Shown here piece after piece: positions 52,678 to 62,745 of a stretch of DNA of 64,000 nucleotides. The notes beneath the pieces are model-generated. The model saw nothing but the letters and a program-made list of their open reading frames with translations. It did not search any database and was not told the DNA's origin. The stretch comes from Pacificispira sp965223125 (GTDB lineage Bacteria; Pseudomonadota; Alphaproteobacteria; UBA8366; Aestuariispiraceae). Where the stretch lies: NCBI GenBank assembly GCA_965223125.1, contig OZ244984.1:2976001-3040000 (forward strand), given 5' to 3'. The first letter of the stretch is position 1, and each line of letters opens with the position of its first letter. A program made the position numbers and the translations under genes.

Positions 52678-55600
52678 CTATCCCTTCAGCACGAAACCGT
52701 TTTCCACCGCTTCCGCCTGACCGAGCAGGGTGAGGGTTTCCAGCAGGTCTTCGATCCGGCCTTCGATCCGGCGGCCCTGGGCGAAGCGGCGGGCCAGGGC
52801 GGGGATGGCGATGGGGTCGGTTTCGGTGGCCAGGATGGCGCGGATGGCGGCGATCTGATCGGGCAGGCGCGGCGGAAGCTTCCGCTTTTTCTCCACCGCA
52901 TCGACAAGGACCAGATCGGCCTCGAACTGTTCCGCCGGACGATATGCCGCCTCCCCCGGTGCCTGAAAGTCCGGGCGCAGCCAGCGCACCTGCCCGGCCC
53001 GTTCCTCCGCCGCGCGCGCCTGGTTCAGCGCGACCAGGCGTTCCAGGATTTCCGCCTCGGACAGGTCCGCAGGCCAGCCATAGGCCGCCGCCACCGCCCT
53101 GTCGATGCGGTCATGAATGTCCCGCAGCACGCCGATCAGACCAGCCTCGTAGAGGTCCTTGTCCGCCTCGCTCAGCACCTCCCCGGCACGCAGCTTTTCC
53201 AGGGTGTTATACATCTTCGTCATGGTCAGATGCCCATGCACCGCCAGCCGCGCCTTGCGATGGGCATCCAGTCGTTCCCCAAGTTCCCGGATTTCCGCCT
53301 TCAACGAGTCCGGCGGATCTGGAAACGGAAACGGATCGAAACAACTGGTCTTCACATAAACCGGATCATTTCCGACACCCAGCCGTCCACCCGCCGCCAA
53401 CGACCAACAGACGTGAAATCGTGACGACAAAACACTCAGAAAAAACGCATCCTCCACACCAATATTGACGAGCTTGTTATCCGGTCGGATTGAGGCGTCG
53501 AGAAACTGAAAGAACTGATGCTTGGATGTTTCGACCGTCGCGATATAGCGGGGAAGGTCTTTCAGCACCGGTCTGAAATCACGGCGCGGTTCACCGAATA
53601 TCCACCATTTGTCACGATATACCGCACGATTATTCTGATCCCGCTCTGGCTTTACCCGATCCGCAACCCATTGATAAACTTCCGGGAAACGCGCCTGAAC
53701 GTCATCGATCGCCAGTGGAAACAGATCGATCACTTTCACGCCCCTGGGCCGGTCGGCCAGATCGCGCCCGTTCCGATACTCGAGGATATGCCGGTCCAGC
53801 CCGGCCCGCTTGCCAAGACCCAGACTGACCGCCTCGCCCGGCGTCACGATGAATCCCGCGCCGTGCAACGCGACACCCCGGCTCGACAGGTTCTCATTCG
53901 CGCGCAACGGCTTGCACGATCCCAAATCCACACCGATCTTGAAATCCGCATGAATCTTCCCGCGCTCCTGCGTTAACAGAACCTTCGGCGCGTCGGTGTT
54001 GAGGGCGCTTTCCTCTACAACCTTCTGCAACAACCCGTCCTGCGACCCGGCGATGCCCACGGTCATGGCGATGCGGACGGCGGCCTTGTCGGCGGATTTC
54101 TGCCAGGGATGGTCGGGAATCGCCATCAGCAGCGACAATGGTTTTTTCTGGGTCAGATGGCGCTCGATCACGGCGCGGGAGAATTTCTGGGTGATCGAAT
54201 TGGTGGTGATCAGCCCGAAGCGCCGCGCCTTGCCGGTGCGGACCGTCTCTGCCGCCTTGTCCCAGAAATGGGTCACGAAATCGGCACCGCCCGGCACATG
54301 GGGCCGCACTTTCCAGCAGGCCTCGGCATAACCATCACCCAGTTCCTGGCGCATATCCTTGCCGCCGATGAAGGGCGGATTGCCGACAATGAATTCGGCG
54401 GCGGGCCAGGACGCCGCACGGGGATTGAGGTATGTCAGCATTTCCACCCGCGCCGCCTCGTCCGGGATTTCCTCCCCCGTGATCGGGTGCAGCTTGTGGG
54501 TGACACCGTCCCAGCGGCTGATCGGTCGCCCGGTCTCGTCGCGCAGCACGTCCCACTTGTCATAGGCAATGATCGCGTCCTGGTTCTTGATATTGGCGAA
54601 GTTCCTCAGCACCGGCTCGGCAGGCATCGAGTTCCCGCGGGTCCGAAAATGCCATTGCAGATAACCGATCCACAGCACCAGTTCAGCAATCGCCGTGGCA
54701 CGGGGATTGAGTTCAAGGCCGAGGAACTGATGCGGATCTATCGTATGCCGGTCGAGTTCCAGGATATACTGATCCTCGCCCAGATCAGCCAGCAACTCCA
54801 GCACTTCGCCTTCCAGCCGCTTCATCAGTTCCAGCGCGACATAGAGGAAGTTTCCCGTGCCGCAGGCGGGGTCCAGCACACGGATTCCGCAAAGCGACTG
54901 ATGGAAATCCCGAACCTCGGAGCGAGCCTCGTCCAGTTTGCCGGATTTGGCCAGTTGCGCGGCAGCGGTGCGAACATTATCCCAATCCTCGCTCAACGGA
55001 TCGATGATGGTCGCCGTGACCAGCCGTTCGACATAGGCGCGCGGGGTGTAATGGGCACCCAGCCGATGCCGCTCCTGCGGGTCCAGCGCCTGTTCCAGCA
55101 ACGTCCCGAAGATCGCCGGTTCGACATCCTTCCAGTCCCGCTCCGCCGCCATGATCAGCAGCGACAGGTCATCTTCGGTGATCCTCAATGCCTCGGCGGA
55201 TTTGAACAGGCCACCATTGAACCGCTTCAGTTCCTGTCGCAGATCAGTCGAAAATCCGCCCTTGTTCATATCGGCCCACAGGCGCTCCAACTGAAAGTGC
55301 AGCTTATCAGCCTGACCGATGTAACTGCGCAGCAATTCCGTGAACCCGTTCCGGGGCAGCAGGCCGACATCTTCCGCAAACATCGTGAACAGGCAGCGCA
55401 TCAGGAACATGGCGACATTCTCGGCAATACCGCGTCGCTTGTCCGCCAGGGCCTCCGGCTGTTCCTTCTGTGGCAGGGCGCGGATCAGGCGCGTTTCCAA
55501 TGCCTTGGAAAGTTTGGCCAGAAGGTCGGCAACCTCGCGGGTGACTTCTGCCGTGCGTTTCGCCGGGTTCAGAGAGAGCGGGTCTTGCCATATCCGGTGC

Positions 55601-56181
55601 AGACGGTCGCGGATTTCCGGTTTTCGCAGATCGTCCAGCCGGATGCGGTAATTCTGTCGATCCGGAAACTGGGCATAATGCTTTCCCTGCAACGAGAAAT
55701 CCGCATAGACCTCAATCACCGTGCCGACATCGACCACGATCAGGAAGGGCGGCCACCCTTCCTCCTCCGGCAGCAGCTTCGCATAGTTTTCTGCCTGCAT
55801 CCGGGCATTCTGCATCAGCATGTCCCAGCCGCGACCCGTTGAAGTACCGGGTTTCCCTGCCGTACCCTCCAATTCGTACTGGACCGCCATTTGCGGCGAC
55901 AGATGCTGACGCTTGCGGCTCTGCTTCGCCTCCAGAACGAAACTGCCCCGGCGGTAAAGGTCGATGAAATTGGTCGGACCCCGCCCTTCCAGACGTCGCA
56001 CCTTCACCCGACGCTCGAACCCGTATTCGTCATTATCCTTGCCAGAGGATGCAGGCGTTTCGACCCCGATCAAGGTGCAGAGGTCATTTGCGAAGGATTG
56101 GAAATTCGAACGCTCGGACCCGTCCGGATCACGCCAGCGGTCAATGAAATCCTGAATGGCCTGGGGGTTGGGCTGATCCAT
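52678..56181 (-). CDS. Type IIG restriction-modification-like protein (MmeI-type)
   Basis: The 1167-residue protein has an N-terminal PD-(D/E)xK-like nuclease signature, Asp74 then Glu84-Ala-Lys86 (FIDLYRRGSFVLEAKQ). A central gamma-class DNA methyltransferase follows, with DPACGTGNF at 437-445 and the catalytic NPPF at 601-604. The last 400 residues likely form the target-recognition domain. One protein that methylates and cuts DNA without a partner is the type IIG plan. No separate R or S gene is seen. A defence-associated methyltransferase such as BREX PglX is the main alternative, but no BREX genes surround it. Confidence 0.82.
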   Translation of the reverse strand: MDQPNPQAIQDFIDRWRDPDGSERSNFQSFANDLCTLIGVETPASSGKDNDEYGFERRVKVRRLEGRGPTNFIDLYRRGSFVLEAKQSRKRQHLSPQMAVQYELEGTAGKPGTSTGRGWDMLMQNARMQAENYAKLLPEEEGWPPFLIVVDVGTVIEVYADFSLQGKHYAQFPDRQNYRIRLDDLRKPEIRDRLHRIWQDPLSLNPAKRTAEVTREVADLLAKLSKALETRLIRALPQKEQPEALADKRRGIAENVAMFLMRCLFTMFAEDVGLLPRNGFTELLRSYIGQADKLHFQLERLWADMNKGGFSTDLRQELKRFNGGLFKSAEALRITEDDLSLLIMAAERDWKDVEPAIFGTLLEQALDPQERHRLGAHYTPRAYVERLVTATIIDPLSEDWDNVRTAAAQLAKSGKLDEARSEVRDFHQSLCGIRVLDPACGTGNFLYVALELMKRLEGEVLELLADLGEDQYILELDRHTIDPHQFLGLELNPRATAIAELVLWIGYLQWHFRTRGNSMPAEPVLRNFANIKNQDAIIAYDKWDVLRDETGRPISRWDGVTHKLHPITGEEIPDEAARVEMLTYLNPRAASWPAAEFIVGNPPFIGGKDMRQELGDGYAEACWKVRPHVPGGADFVTHFWDKAAETVRTGKARRFGLITTNSITQKFSRAVIERHLTQKKPLSLLMAIPDHPWQKSADKAAVRIAMTVGIAGSQDGLLQKVVEESALNTDAPKVLLTQERGKIHADFKIGVDLGSCKPLRANENLSSRGVALHGAGFIVTPGEAVSLGLGKRAGLDRHILEYRNGRDLADRPRGVKVIDLFPLAIDDVQARFPEVYQWVADRVKPERDQNNRAVYRDKWWIFGEPRRDFRPVLKDLPRYIATVETSKHQFFQFLDASIRPDNKLVNIGVEDAFFLSVLSSRFHVCWSLAAGGRLGVGNDPVYVKTSCFDPFPFPDPPDSLKAEIRELGERLDAHRKARLAVHGHLTMTKMYNTLEKLRAGEVLSEADKDLYEAGLIGVLRDIHDRIDRAVAAAYGWPADLSEAEILERLVALNQARAAEERAGQVRWLRPDFQAPGEAAYRPAEQFEADLVLVDAVEKKRKLPPRLPDQIAAIRAILATETDPIAIPALARRFAQGRRIEGRIEDLLETLTLLGQAEAVENGFVLKG

Positions 56182-56241
56182 AAGGGCTCTATCGACCGAT
56201 CTTGACTATTCGCGCATAGGGTACCGTAGGTCGAAACGACA

Positions 56242-57351
56242 TCAGATGGCAATCTCGCGTGGCTCGGCATCGACACGCTCCAGCAGCGCGCGGGGTTTGA
56301 AGCGCAGGCTGGATTGCAGGAAGGTGTCGCGGTCGGCGGGGTTGAGGCGGCGGGCCTCGGTTGGGGTCAGGGCATAGGCCTTGCGGAACAGGGTCGCGAA
56401 ATGGGACTGGCCGTTGAAGCCGCATTCCAGGGTGATGTCGAGGATCGAGCGTTCCGTCGTCAGGGCCAGCCAGAGGCCATGATCGAGCCTCAGACGGCGG
56501 GAAAAATCGCCATAGCTCATGCCCAGTTCCTCACGGAACCCCCGTTCCAGCTGGCGGCGTGACAGGCCGACCTGATCGGCGAGGCGGGTGATGCGTGGCG
56601 GATTGCTGAGTTTTTCTTCCAGCAGCAGGATCGCGCGGGCAACCCTGGGGTCGCGCACCGAATGGGCGACGGGTGGCTGCGGTTGGGAGGTTGCTGTGGC
56701 GCGGCTGCCCTCCACCATCATGATGCTGAGCGCCTTCTGCGCCAGGTCGCGTCCCAGATGGCGCTCGATCATCCAGGCCGCCAGCCGGGCCGATCCGACG
56801 CCCCCGGCACAGGTGATCCGCTTACCATCGGCGACGAACATGCGGCTGGCATCGGGCTCGACCCTGTCGAAGCGATCCACCATATCCTGATAGTGCAGCC
56901 AGCTGACGCAGGCCCGGCGGCCATCCAGCAGCCCGGCCCGTGCCATGGCGAAAACCCCGGTGCAGATCCCGACCAGCGAAACCCCCTGTCCCGCCGCCTC
57001 CTTCAGATATTCCTGAATCGGGCGCTCGCCGTCCTCGTCGTGATTCAGCAGCCCGCCAATCACCACGACATAATCGAACCGTCCGGGATCGATAAGGCCG
57101 CTGCTGGCCGTCACCGATACGCCGCAACTGGCCGGGATCGGACGGGCAGTGACGCTCATTACCTCCCACCGGCAGCGGATCGGGCGGGACCGGTCGCGCT
57201 CATCCGCCGCCAGCCGCAGCGCGTCGATGAAGGAGGCGAAGGCGTTCAGGGTAAAATGCGGCAGCGGGATGATGCCGACGCTCAACGCCCCCCCGGCCTT
57301 GGTCGGCAGGGGGGCGGCGCATTTGGTATTCCGTTGATCCGCTTCAGCCAT
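56242..57351 (-). CDS. GlxA-family transcriptional regulator
   Basis: The 369-residue protein has a DJ-1/PfpI-like N-terminal domain (about 20-200) with VGICTGVFAMARAGLLDGR, the nucleophile-elbow Cys, and a C-terminal AraC-type double helix-turn-helix (about 245-330) with ITRLADQVGLSRRQLERGFR and SILDITLECGFNGQSHFATLFRKAY. GlxA/ArgR-type regulators sense small ligands such as amino-acid or carnitine-like compounds and activate nearby catabolic genes. The target here is unknown. ATG 57351 follows GGGGATC; GTG 57369 is the alternative. Confidence 0.88.
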   Translation of the reverse strand: MAEADQRNTKCAAPLPTKAGGALSVGIIPLPHFTLNAFASFIDALRLAADERDRSRPIRCRWEVMSVTARPIPASCGVSVTASSGLIDPGRFDYVVVIGGLLNHDEDGERPIQEYLKEAAGQGVSLVGICTGVFAMARAGLLDGRRACVSWLHYQDMVDRFDRVEPDASRMFVADGKRITCAGGVGSARLAAWMIERHLGRDLAQKALSIMMVEGSRATATSQPQPPVAHSVRDPRVARAILLLEEKLSNPPRITRLADQVGLSRRQLERGFREELGMSYGDFSRRLRLDHGLWLALTTERSILDITLECGFNGQSHFATLFRKAYALTPTEARRLNPADRDTFLQSSLRFKPRALLERVDAEPREIAI

Positions 57352-57420
57352 GATCCCCAGTCTATTCACTGCACTGCGCCGTTGAAAGCGCCTCGATTAA
57401 GGCGTATCTGCTGCGTCAGG

Positions 57421-57871
<451 letters not shown>

Positions 57872-57955
57872 CTTTTCGTGACTATTGGCTTAACCTGAAC
57901 AGAGGTCTGCGCTATCCTCCTTTCCGAGAGGGAATAACCGGGAGGAAGAGGCCCC

Positions 57956-58786
57956 ATGCAACAGGCCACAGCCGCAGCAGCAGTATTTGCGCTTCATGCA
58001 TTGATTTTCGGGTTTGGACCCGCCGCATATGCCGCCGATGATGATTGCAGACCTGCCGACAACCTGACCTATGTTCAGGGGGAGGATGAATGCCTTGCCA
58101 TCCAGACCTATCTGCCGGAAGCAGCCGGTTCCGGTAAGACTCTCGTGGTTGTCCTGCATGGCGATCTGAGCGGTGGCGGATCGGCGGATTATATCTTTCC
58201 GGTTGCAGAGCAGGCTGCATCGGACGGGGCAATCGGCATTGCGATGATGCGGCTTGGCTATCCAGGCGGCGGTCGATCCTCCACCGGTATCGCCAGCCGC
58301 CGGGAGGACCGTTCGCAAATCTACACCCCTGACGAAATGGATGAAATCGCCGCCGCAACACGCCGACTGAAGGATCATCACGGGGCTAATGATATCGTGA
58401 TGATTGGCCATAGCGGCGGTGCGGTGATGGCAGGTGTCATTCTGGGACGGCATCCGGGGTTGGTCCAGCGCGCGCTGCTGCTGGCCTGTCCCTGCGATAT
58501 CCCGACCTGGCGTCAGATGCGGAACCGCAATCCGCTGCCGAATGCCGAGAACCCGATCCGCTATATCGACCGCATCCCCGCTGGAACAATGATCCGCCTT
58601 GTCACTGGATCGGGGGATACGAATACCCGTACCAGCCTTGCCGCTGACTATGCCGCAACGGCCAGCACCGCCGGGATCGATGCCGTCTTCATCGAAGTGC
58701 CCGGTGCTGGACACAATCTGAACGATGACATGGCCAACAGCACCGAATTCAGGGAAACGCTGTCCGACGTGATTCTGGGACGGTAG
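57956..58786 (+). CDS. Secreted alpha/beta hydrolase
   Basis: The 276-residue protein has a signal peptide: a basic-poor hydrophobic start with cleavage likely after AYA near residue 24-25, just before ADDDC. The mature part has VVVLHGDLSG (oxyanion-hole-like strand), VMIGHSGGAVMAG with the nucleophile elbow GHSGG, and GAGHNL near the end as the catalytic His. It is likely a periplasmic serine hydrolase or esterase; the substrate is unknown. ATG 57956 follows GGGAGGAAGAGG. Confidence 0.85.
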   Translation: MQQATAAAAVFALHALIFGFGPAAYAADDDCRPADNLTYVQGEDECLAIQTYLPEAAGSGKTLVVVLHGDLSGGGSADYIFPVAEQAASDGAIGIAMMRLGYPGGGRSSTGIASRREDRSQIYTPDEMDEIAAATRRLKDHHGANDIVMIGHSGGAVMAGVILGRHPGLVQRALLLACPCDIPTWRQMRNRNPLPNAENPIRYIDRIPAGTMIRLVTGSGDTNTRTSLAADYAATASTAGIDAVFIEVPGAGHNLNDDMANSTEFRETLSDVILGR

Positions 58787-58789
58787 CGA

Positions 58790-60505
58790 TCAGGCGGCCA
58801 GTTGCGTGAGGAACGAGTCCAGTTCCCGGCGCAGAGTCTGGACGGTTTCGGCCAGTCTGGCGGAGGATGCCTCGACATTCCCGGCACCGGCCTTGTTGTC
58901 GTTCACCTTACCGCGCACGGCCGCCATTGTGTCCGTCACCTCCACGGTGCGGCTGTGCGCTTCCCCGACATTGCCCGCGATGGCCCGCGTTGCCTGGGCC
59001 TGACTATCGACAAGATCCGCAATTTCGGCTGCGGAGTCGCTGATCCGGCGGATCGTGTCGACGACCCCGCCGATAGCCCCGCCCGCTTCCTTGATCGCAT
59101 GCTGGATCGAATTGATCTGGTCCGCGATCTCACCCGTTGCCCGTGCGGTCTGGTTGGCGAGGCCTTTCACTTCATTGGCGACGACGGCGAATCCCTTGCC
59201 GGATTCCCCGGCCCGCGCCGCCTCGATGGTGGCATTGAGGGCGAGCAGGTTGGTCTGTTCGGCGATGTCGTTGATCAGCTTCACCACTTCACCGACCCGA
59301 TCCGCCGCCTTTTGCAGGCCCAGTACCCGCCCGTTCACGCTTTCCGCATCCTTGGCCGCATCCTGGGCCTGACGCGCGGAACTGGAGGACCGATGGCCGA
59401 TATCCTGGATCGAGGAGGAGAGTTGCGAGGTTGCGGATGACACCTCCGTCACCGTCTGGGAGGCGATGGAGGAGGAATTGGCGACATCGTCGGTGAGCGA
59501 CTGAAGGTCGCCCGCATTGCTGACGATGATGCGGGTGGCATCGCCGCCTATCCGGCTGACCTCGTCGAGATCCTTCAGAATCCGACCGACCGTATCGCGG
59601 AAGCGATTGGCGATGTCGCGCATGAAATCCCGCTTTTCCTGTTCGGCCTGTGCCGTTCGAGCCTGCTGCTCGTGTTCCATCGCGGATTTCTCTTCCGCAT
59701 TCCGGCGAAAGACGATGAGCGCACGGGCCATGTCGCCGATCTCTCCGGGGCGGCTGCCATGGGGAATGTCGATGGTCGCGTTCCCTGCCGAAACCGCGCC
59801 CATGATCTCGGTCAGCTCACCAAGCGGGCGCAGCGTCCCTGTGACAAGGATCAGGGCAAGGATCATGCAGATGAACAGGCTCGCCGCCGTCGCGATGCCG
59901 ATACCCTGAACGATATTGGCAAGGGTCGCGTTGATGTTGGACTGCAACACCCCGGCATAGAGGATACCGATGATGTCCCCTGCCGGATTCCGCACCGGCT
60001 GATAGATTGTGTAGTAGTTCTTGCCTAGGATCAGTGCCTCGCCGGAATAGGTCTCTCCGCGCATGATGTAGGGATAGACCGCACCGGTTTTGCCCAGCGG
60101 CGTGCCGACGGCGCGGCTTCCGTCATCCTTGATGATATTCGTCGTCCGACGCCAGAAATCCTGGCTTTCCGCATCCCATTCAAAGACCGTCGCCGTTTCT
60201 CCCGTGACGCTGCCGATCTCGTCGATCATCGCATGGTCCGTGAATTCAGGGATCGCAGGCAGGGTAACTCCGGAAACGTGACCGTCCTTTGCAATGGTGA
60301 ACTGCGTCTCCGGCACCGCTTTTCGCAACAGGACCGCCAGAGTGCGCAGGCTGGCATTCTGTCGCTCGATCACCTGCTGTGCGATTTCCGACTTCAGAAT
60401 CAGAATCGCGCTGCCCCCGACGGCTGCAGCGGCCAGAAAGATAAGCCCGAGCGCGATCAGGACGATCCTGGATTTCAGGGTAAGGGATGGCAGTTTTTTC
60501 ATCAC
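58790..60505 (-). CDS. Methyl-accepting chemotaxis protein
   Basis: The 571-residue protein has a membrane helix at about residues 13-37, a periplasmic Cache-like sensor (about 40-190, of the fused single-Cache type), a second membrane helix near 195-220, a HAMP domain (about 220-275) and a cytoplasmic signalling domain. The latter contains the highly conserved hairpin tip INDIAEQTNLLALNATIEAARAG. It senses a small ligand and signals through CheA/CheW. The sensor's HAMP-linked form suggests organic acids, but this is inference. A CtrA-like half site lies upstream at 60565. Confidence 0.93.
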   Translation of the reverse strand: MMKKLPSLTLKSRIVLIALGLIFLAAAAVGGSAILILKSEIAQQVIERQNASLRTLAVLLRKAVPETQFTIAKDGHVSGVTLPAIPEFTDHAMIDEIGSVTGETATVFEWDAESQDFWRRTTNIIKDDGSRAVGTPLGKTGAVYPYIMRGETYSGEALILGKNYYTIYQPVRNPAGDIIGILYAGVLQSNINATLANIVQGIGIATAASLFICMILALILVTGTLRPLGELTEIMGAVSAGNATIDIPHGSRPGEIGDMARALIVFRRNAEEKSAMEHEQQARTAQAEQEKRDFMRDIANRFRDTVGRILKDLDEVSRIGGDATRIIVSNAGDLQSLTDDVANSSSIASQTVTEVSSATSQLSSSIQDIGHRSSSSARQAQDAAKDAESVNGRVLGLQKAADRVGEVVKLINDIAEQTNLLALNATIEAARAGESGKGFAVVANEVKGLANQTARATGEIADQINSIQHAIKEAGGAIGGVVDTIRRISDSAAEIADLVDSQAQATRAIAGNVGEAHSRTVEVTDTMAAVRGKVNDNKAGAGNVEASSARLAETVQTLRRELDSFLTQLAA

Positions 60506-60564
60506 GCGGTCTCCCAGCCGTATTATTTTTATGAGGTGCTGGAATACCTATCGACCACAATCCG

Positions 60565-60579
60565 TTACTATTTGGTTAA
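60565..60579. promoter_or_regulatory. Near-match CtrA box upstream of the chemotaxis receptor gene
   Basis: TTAC (60565-60568), 7 bases, TTAA (60576-60579) is one base short of TTAA-N7-TTAA. It lies 60 bases before the minus-strand start of the chemotaxis gene, and motility genes are often CtrA targets in alphaproteobacteria. Weak on its own. Confidence 0.35.
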
Positions 60580-60600
60580 TCTGGCTTGAATATGGTTCAG

Positions 60601-61842
60601 TTACGCCCGCAAGGGTGCAGAGCCGCCGCGCCTGCGGCTGGACAGCAACCAGAAGGCGATGGTCATGTTCAGCAGGTTGAACGCGATCCCGTTCAGGAAT
60701 GCCGCCTGATAGCTGCCGGTCAGGTCATAGATCTCTCCCGACATCCAGCCGCCCAGCGCCATGCCAAGGACGGTTGCCATCAGCACGATACTGACCTTCG
60801 ATCCCGCCTCCCGTGCCGGGAAATAGTCCCGCACGATCAGCGCATAGCTGGGCACGATGCCGCCCTGGGACAGGCCGAACAGGGCGGAGACGAGATAGAG
60901 CGATACCAGCCCGTCGAAGGGCAGATAGAAAACCAGCGCGATGCATTGCAGGGCCGAGCCCAGGATCAGCGTACCAAGCCCACCGATCTTGTCTGCGATA
61001 AGACCAGATGCCAGACGACTGACCACGCCCAGCCCCAGCATGATGGACAGCATCTCCGCCCCCGCTGCCGGGCCATAACCCAGATCGACGCAGAAGGCGA
61101 CCAGATGAACCTGCGGCATCGACATGGCAACGCAGCAGCCGACACCCGCCAGGGACAGCAGGATGATCAGGGTCCGCTGCGACACCGGGGCTTCCGCCCT
61201 GCCGCCCCGACGGTTGGATACCGGCACGGTCCCCTGATCGATCTCTGCGCGACGGCGCAGCAGCAGGGCCAGCGGGATCATCGTGACGATGCAGAAGATG
61301 CCGATCCAGAAATGCGCCTCGCGCCATCCGATGGTCGAAATCGCCTCCTGCAGGATCGGCGGCCAGATCGTCCCGGCCAGATAGTTTCCACTGGCCACGA
61401 TGGCGACGGCAATCCCCCGGCGTTTCAGGAACCAGTGGGAAACATCGGCGACCATCGGCCCGAAGGTCGCGGAACTGCCCAGCATCCCGATCAGCACCGC
61501 CTGACACAGGGTGAAAACCCACAGATTTGGGGCGAAGGAGGAGATGATGTAACCTGCACCGAGCATCAGCGCCGCCAGAATGATCGGTATGGAAATCCCG
61601 AAGCGATCCACCAGTTTGCCCATGACCACGCCACCGACGGCAAAGCCGATCATCGTAGCGGTATAGGGAAACGATGCGCCGCCCCGGTCGATCCCGAATT
61701 CCACCTCAATGGCGGGCAGGACGACAACAGCGGACCACAACCCGATCCCGCCGATCGTGCTCAGGACCAGGCAAATCCCCAGCCGCATCCAGGCATAGGG
61801 GCTGTCCGCCACGGGGGCGGCTCCGGAACCGGTGGAAGACAT
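60601..61842 (-). CDS. MFS transporter
   Basis: The 413-residue protein has about twelve membrane helices and an MFS-type loop motif (MGKLVDRFGI near residue 80, similar to the GxLaDrxG loop 2-3 signature). The long central loop near RRRAEIDQGTVPVSNRRGG splits the halves. It resembles monocarboxylate/oxalate-formate-type transporters more than sugar ones, based on overall pattern; not verified. Substrate unknown. It faces the same way as the chemotaxis gene and is separated by about 95 bases. Confidence 0.88.
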   Translation of the reverse strand: MSSTGSGAAPVADSPYAWMRLGICLVLSTIGGIGLWSAVVVLPAIEVEFGIDRGGASFPYTATMIGFAVGGVVMGKLVDRFGISIPIILAALMLGAGYIISSFAPNLWVFTLCQAVLIGMLGSSATFGPMVADVSHWFLKRRGIAVAIVASGNYLAGTIWPPILQEAISTIGWREAHFWIGIFCIVTMIPLALLLRRRAEIDQGTVPVSNRRGGRAEAPVSQRTLIILLSLAGVGCCVAMSMPQVHLVAFCVDLGYGPAAGAEMLSIMLGLGVVSRLASGLIADKIGGLGTLILGSALQCIALVFYLPFDGLVSLYLVSALFGLSQGGIVPSYALIVRDYFPAREAGSKVSIVLMATVLGMALGGWMSGEIYDLTGSYQAAFLNGIAFNLLNMTIAFWLLSSRRRGGSAPLRA

Positions 61843-61984
61843 AAGAGAAACCTGCTTCGATCAAAGCGCGCGAACCCTTCTCCGGTATCCCAAGAAGTCT
61901 GACGCGGCAATCCCGAAATCCATAATCCAGTTACCGGAACAACAGTTGTGCGCCGGTTTCGACCCCGACGGGCATTTCCAATGG

Positions 61985-62009
61985 ATCGGCTGACCGGCAA
62001 TCAGCCGAT
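61985..62009 (-). terminator. Stem-loop after the DUF305 gene
   Basis: A perfect 9-bp stem (ATCGGCTGA at 61985-61993 and TCAGCCGAT at 62001-62009) with a 7-nt loop lies just past the DUF305 stop on the minus strand. There is no T-run, so a Rho-independent terminator is uncertain. Confidence 0.4.
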
Positions 62010-62015
62010 TGGTGA

Positions 62016-62432
62016 TCACATCTTCTGTTTCGCCAGCCAGGCACGCAGAAAACTGATTTCCGTCTCCTGCGCGGCCACGATCTCTTGGGCGAGCTTTGCA
62101 ATCGCCGGATCCTGATCCTCGCTGGCGAGATAGGCGACGGCCATGTCGATGGCGCTCTGGTGGTGAGGGATCATCATCCGGGCGAAATCGGTACCGGGTC
62201 GGCCGGTCATGGCCATCGCTTCCATTTCAACCGACATCGCGGCCATCGCCTCCATATAGGCGCGGGACGCAGCACTCATACCCGACATGTCGGGACCATG
62301 ATCGACAGGCCCGGTCATATCATGCCCCTTCGAAGCGGAGGAATGGGGCATCAGAAACGGCGTGGCCGCCAGGGTTCCGGCAATGCCGATCACAAGTCCC
62401 GCCACGGCGGAAATCAGGGCTGGTCTGTTCAT
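62016..62432 (-). CDS. DUF305-family protein
   Basis: The 138-residue protein has an N-terminal membrane helix or signal-anchor (AVAGLVIGIAGTLAATPFL), a His/Met-rich linker (GHDMTGPVDHGPDMSGMSA) and the DUF305 core with MMIPHHQSAIDMAVAYL. The core's His and Met residues often suggest metal, particularly copper, binding at the cell surface. Length is typical. It is divergent from the gene starting at 62746 with a 313-base gap. Confidence 0.88.
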   Translation of the reverse strand: MNRPALISAVAGLVIGIAGTLAATPFLMPHSSASKGHDMTGPVDHGPDMSGMSAASRAYMEAMAAMSVEMEAMAMTGRPGTDFARMMIPHHQSAIDMAVAYLASEDQDPAIAKLAQEIVAAQETEISFLRAWLAKQKM

Positions 62433-62745
62433 GTTTCGATGCTCCAGTGATGTGACGTGTCAGTGGCAAAGGTCTTTTTGCAGCCTCCTGTAACGGGAGG
62501 GTCAAGCGGAAAGATCGCGGAAACACGCTATTCCCTTCTCCTGTCCTGGTGCCCGTCTCAGACGTTTGCCCTTCTGGAGGAAGGATGCGGGCTTGGCAGT
62601 GGGGTAGCAATCATAAATACTTATTTTGTTCTTTTTTGATTGATAAAAAATTCGTTTCGTTGATATTTAGAACATATAGTGATCATGTGCGGAGTCCACA
62701 CTGAATCTCACTCTCCCTGTGTGGAAAATCATAAAGGATCAAGGC
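62433..62745. other. AT-rich divergent intergenic region
   Basis: The right part (about 62610-62700) is distinctly AT-rich, with runs of A and T, suggesting one or more promoters for the plus-strand gene at 62746. The left part is close to the DUF305 start. Short open frames here (62457, 62679) are not supported. The AT-rich island may be a sign of foreign DNA upstream of the next gene. Confidence 0.5.

Noticed and set aside
54109..55842. 577-codon plus-strand open frame
   Set aside because: It is antisense to the type IIG-like gene, which carries intact methylase motifs; the frame is a codon-bias shadow.
60586..61902. 438-codon plus-strand open frame
   Set aside because: It is antisense to the MFS gene, and its Gln/Asp/His-rich product has no hydrophobic helices or known motif.
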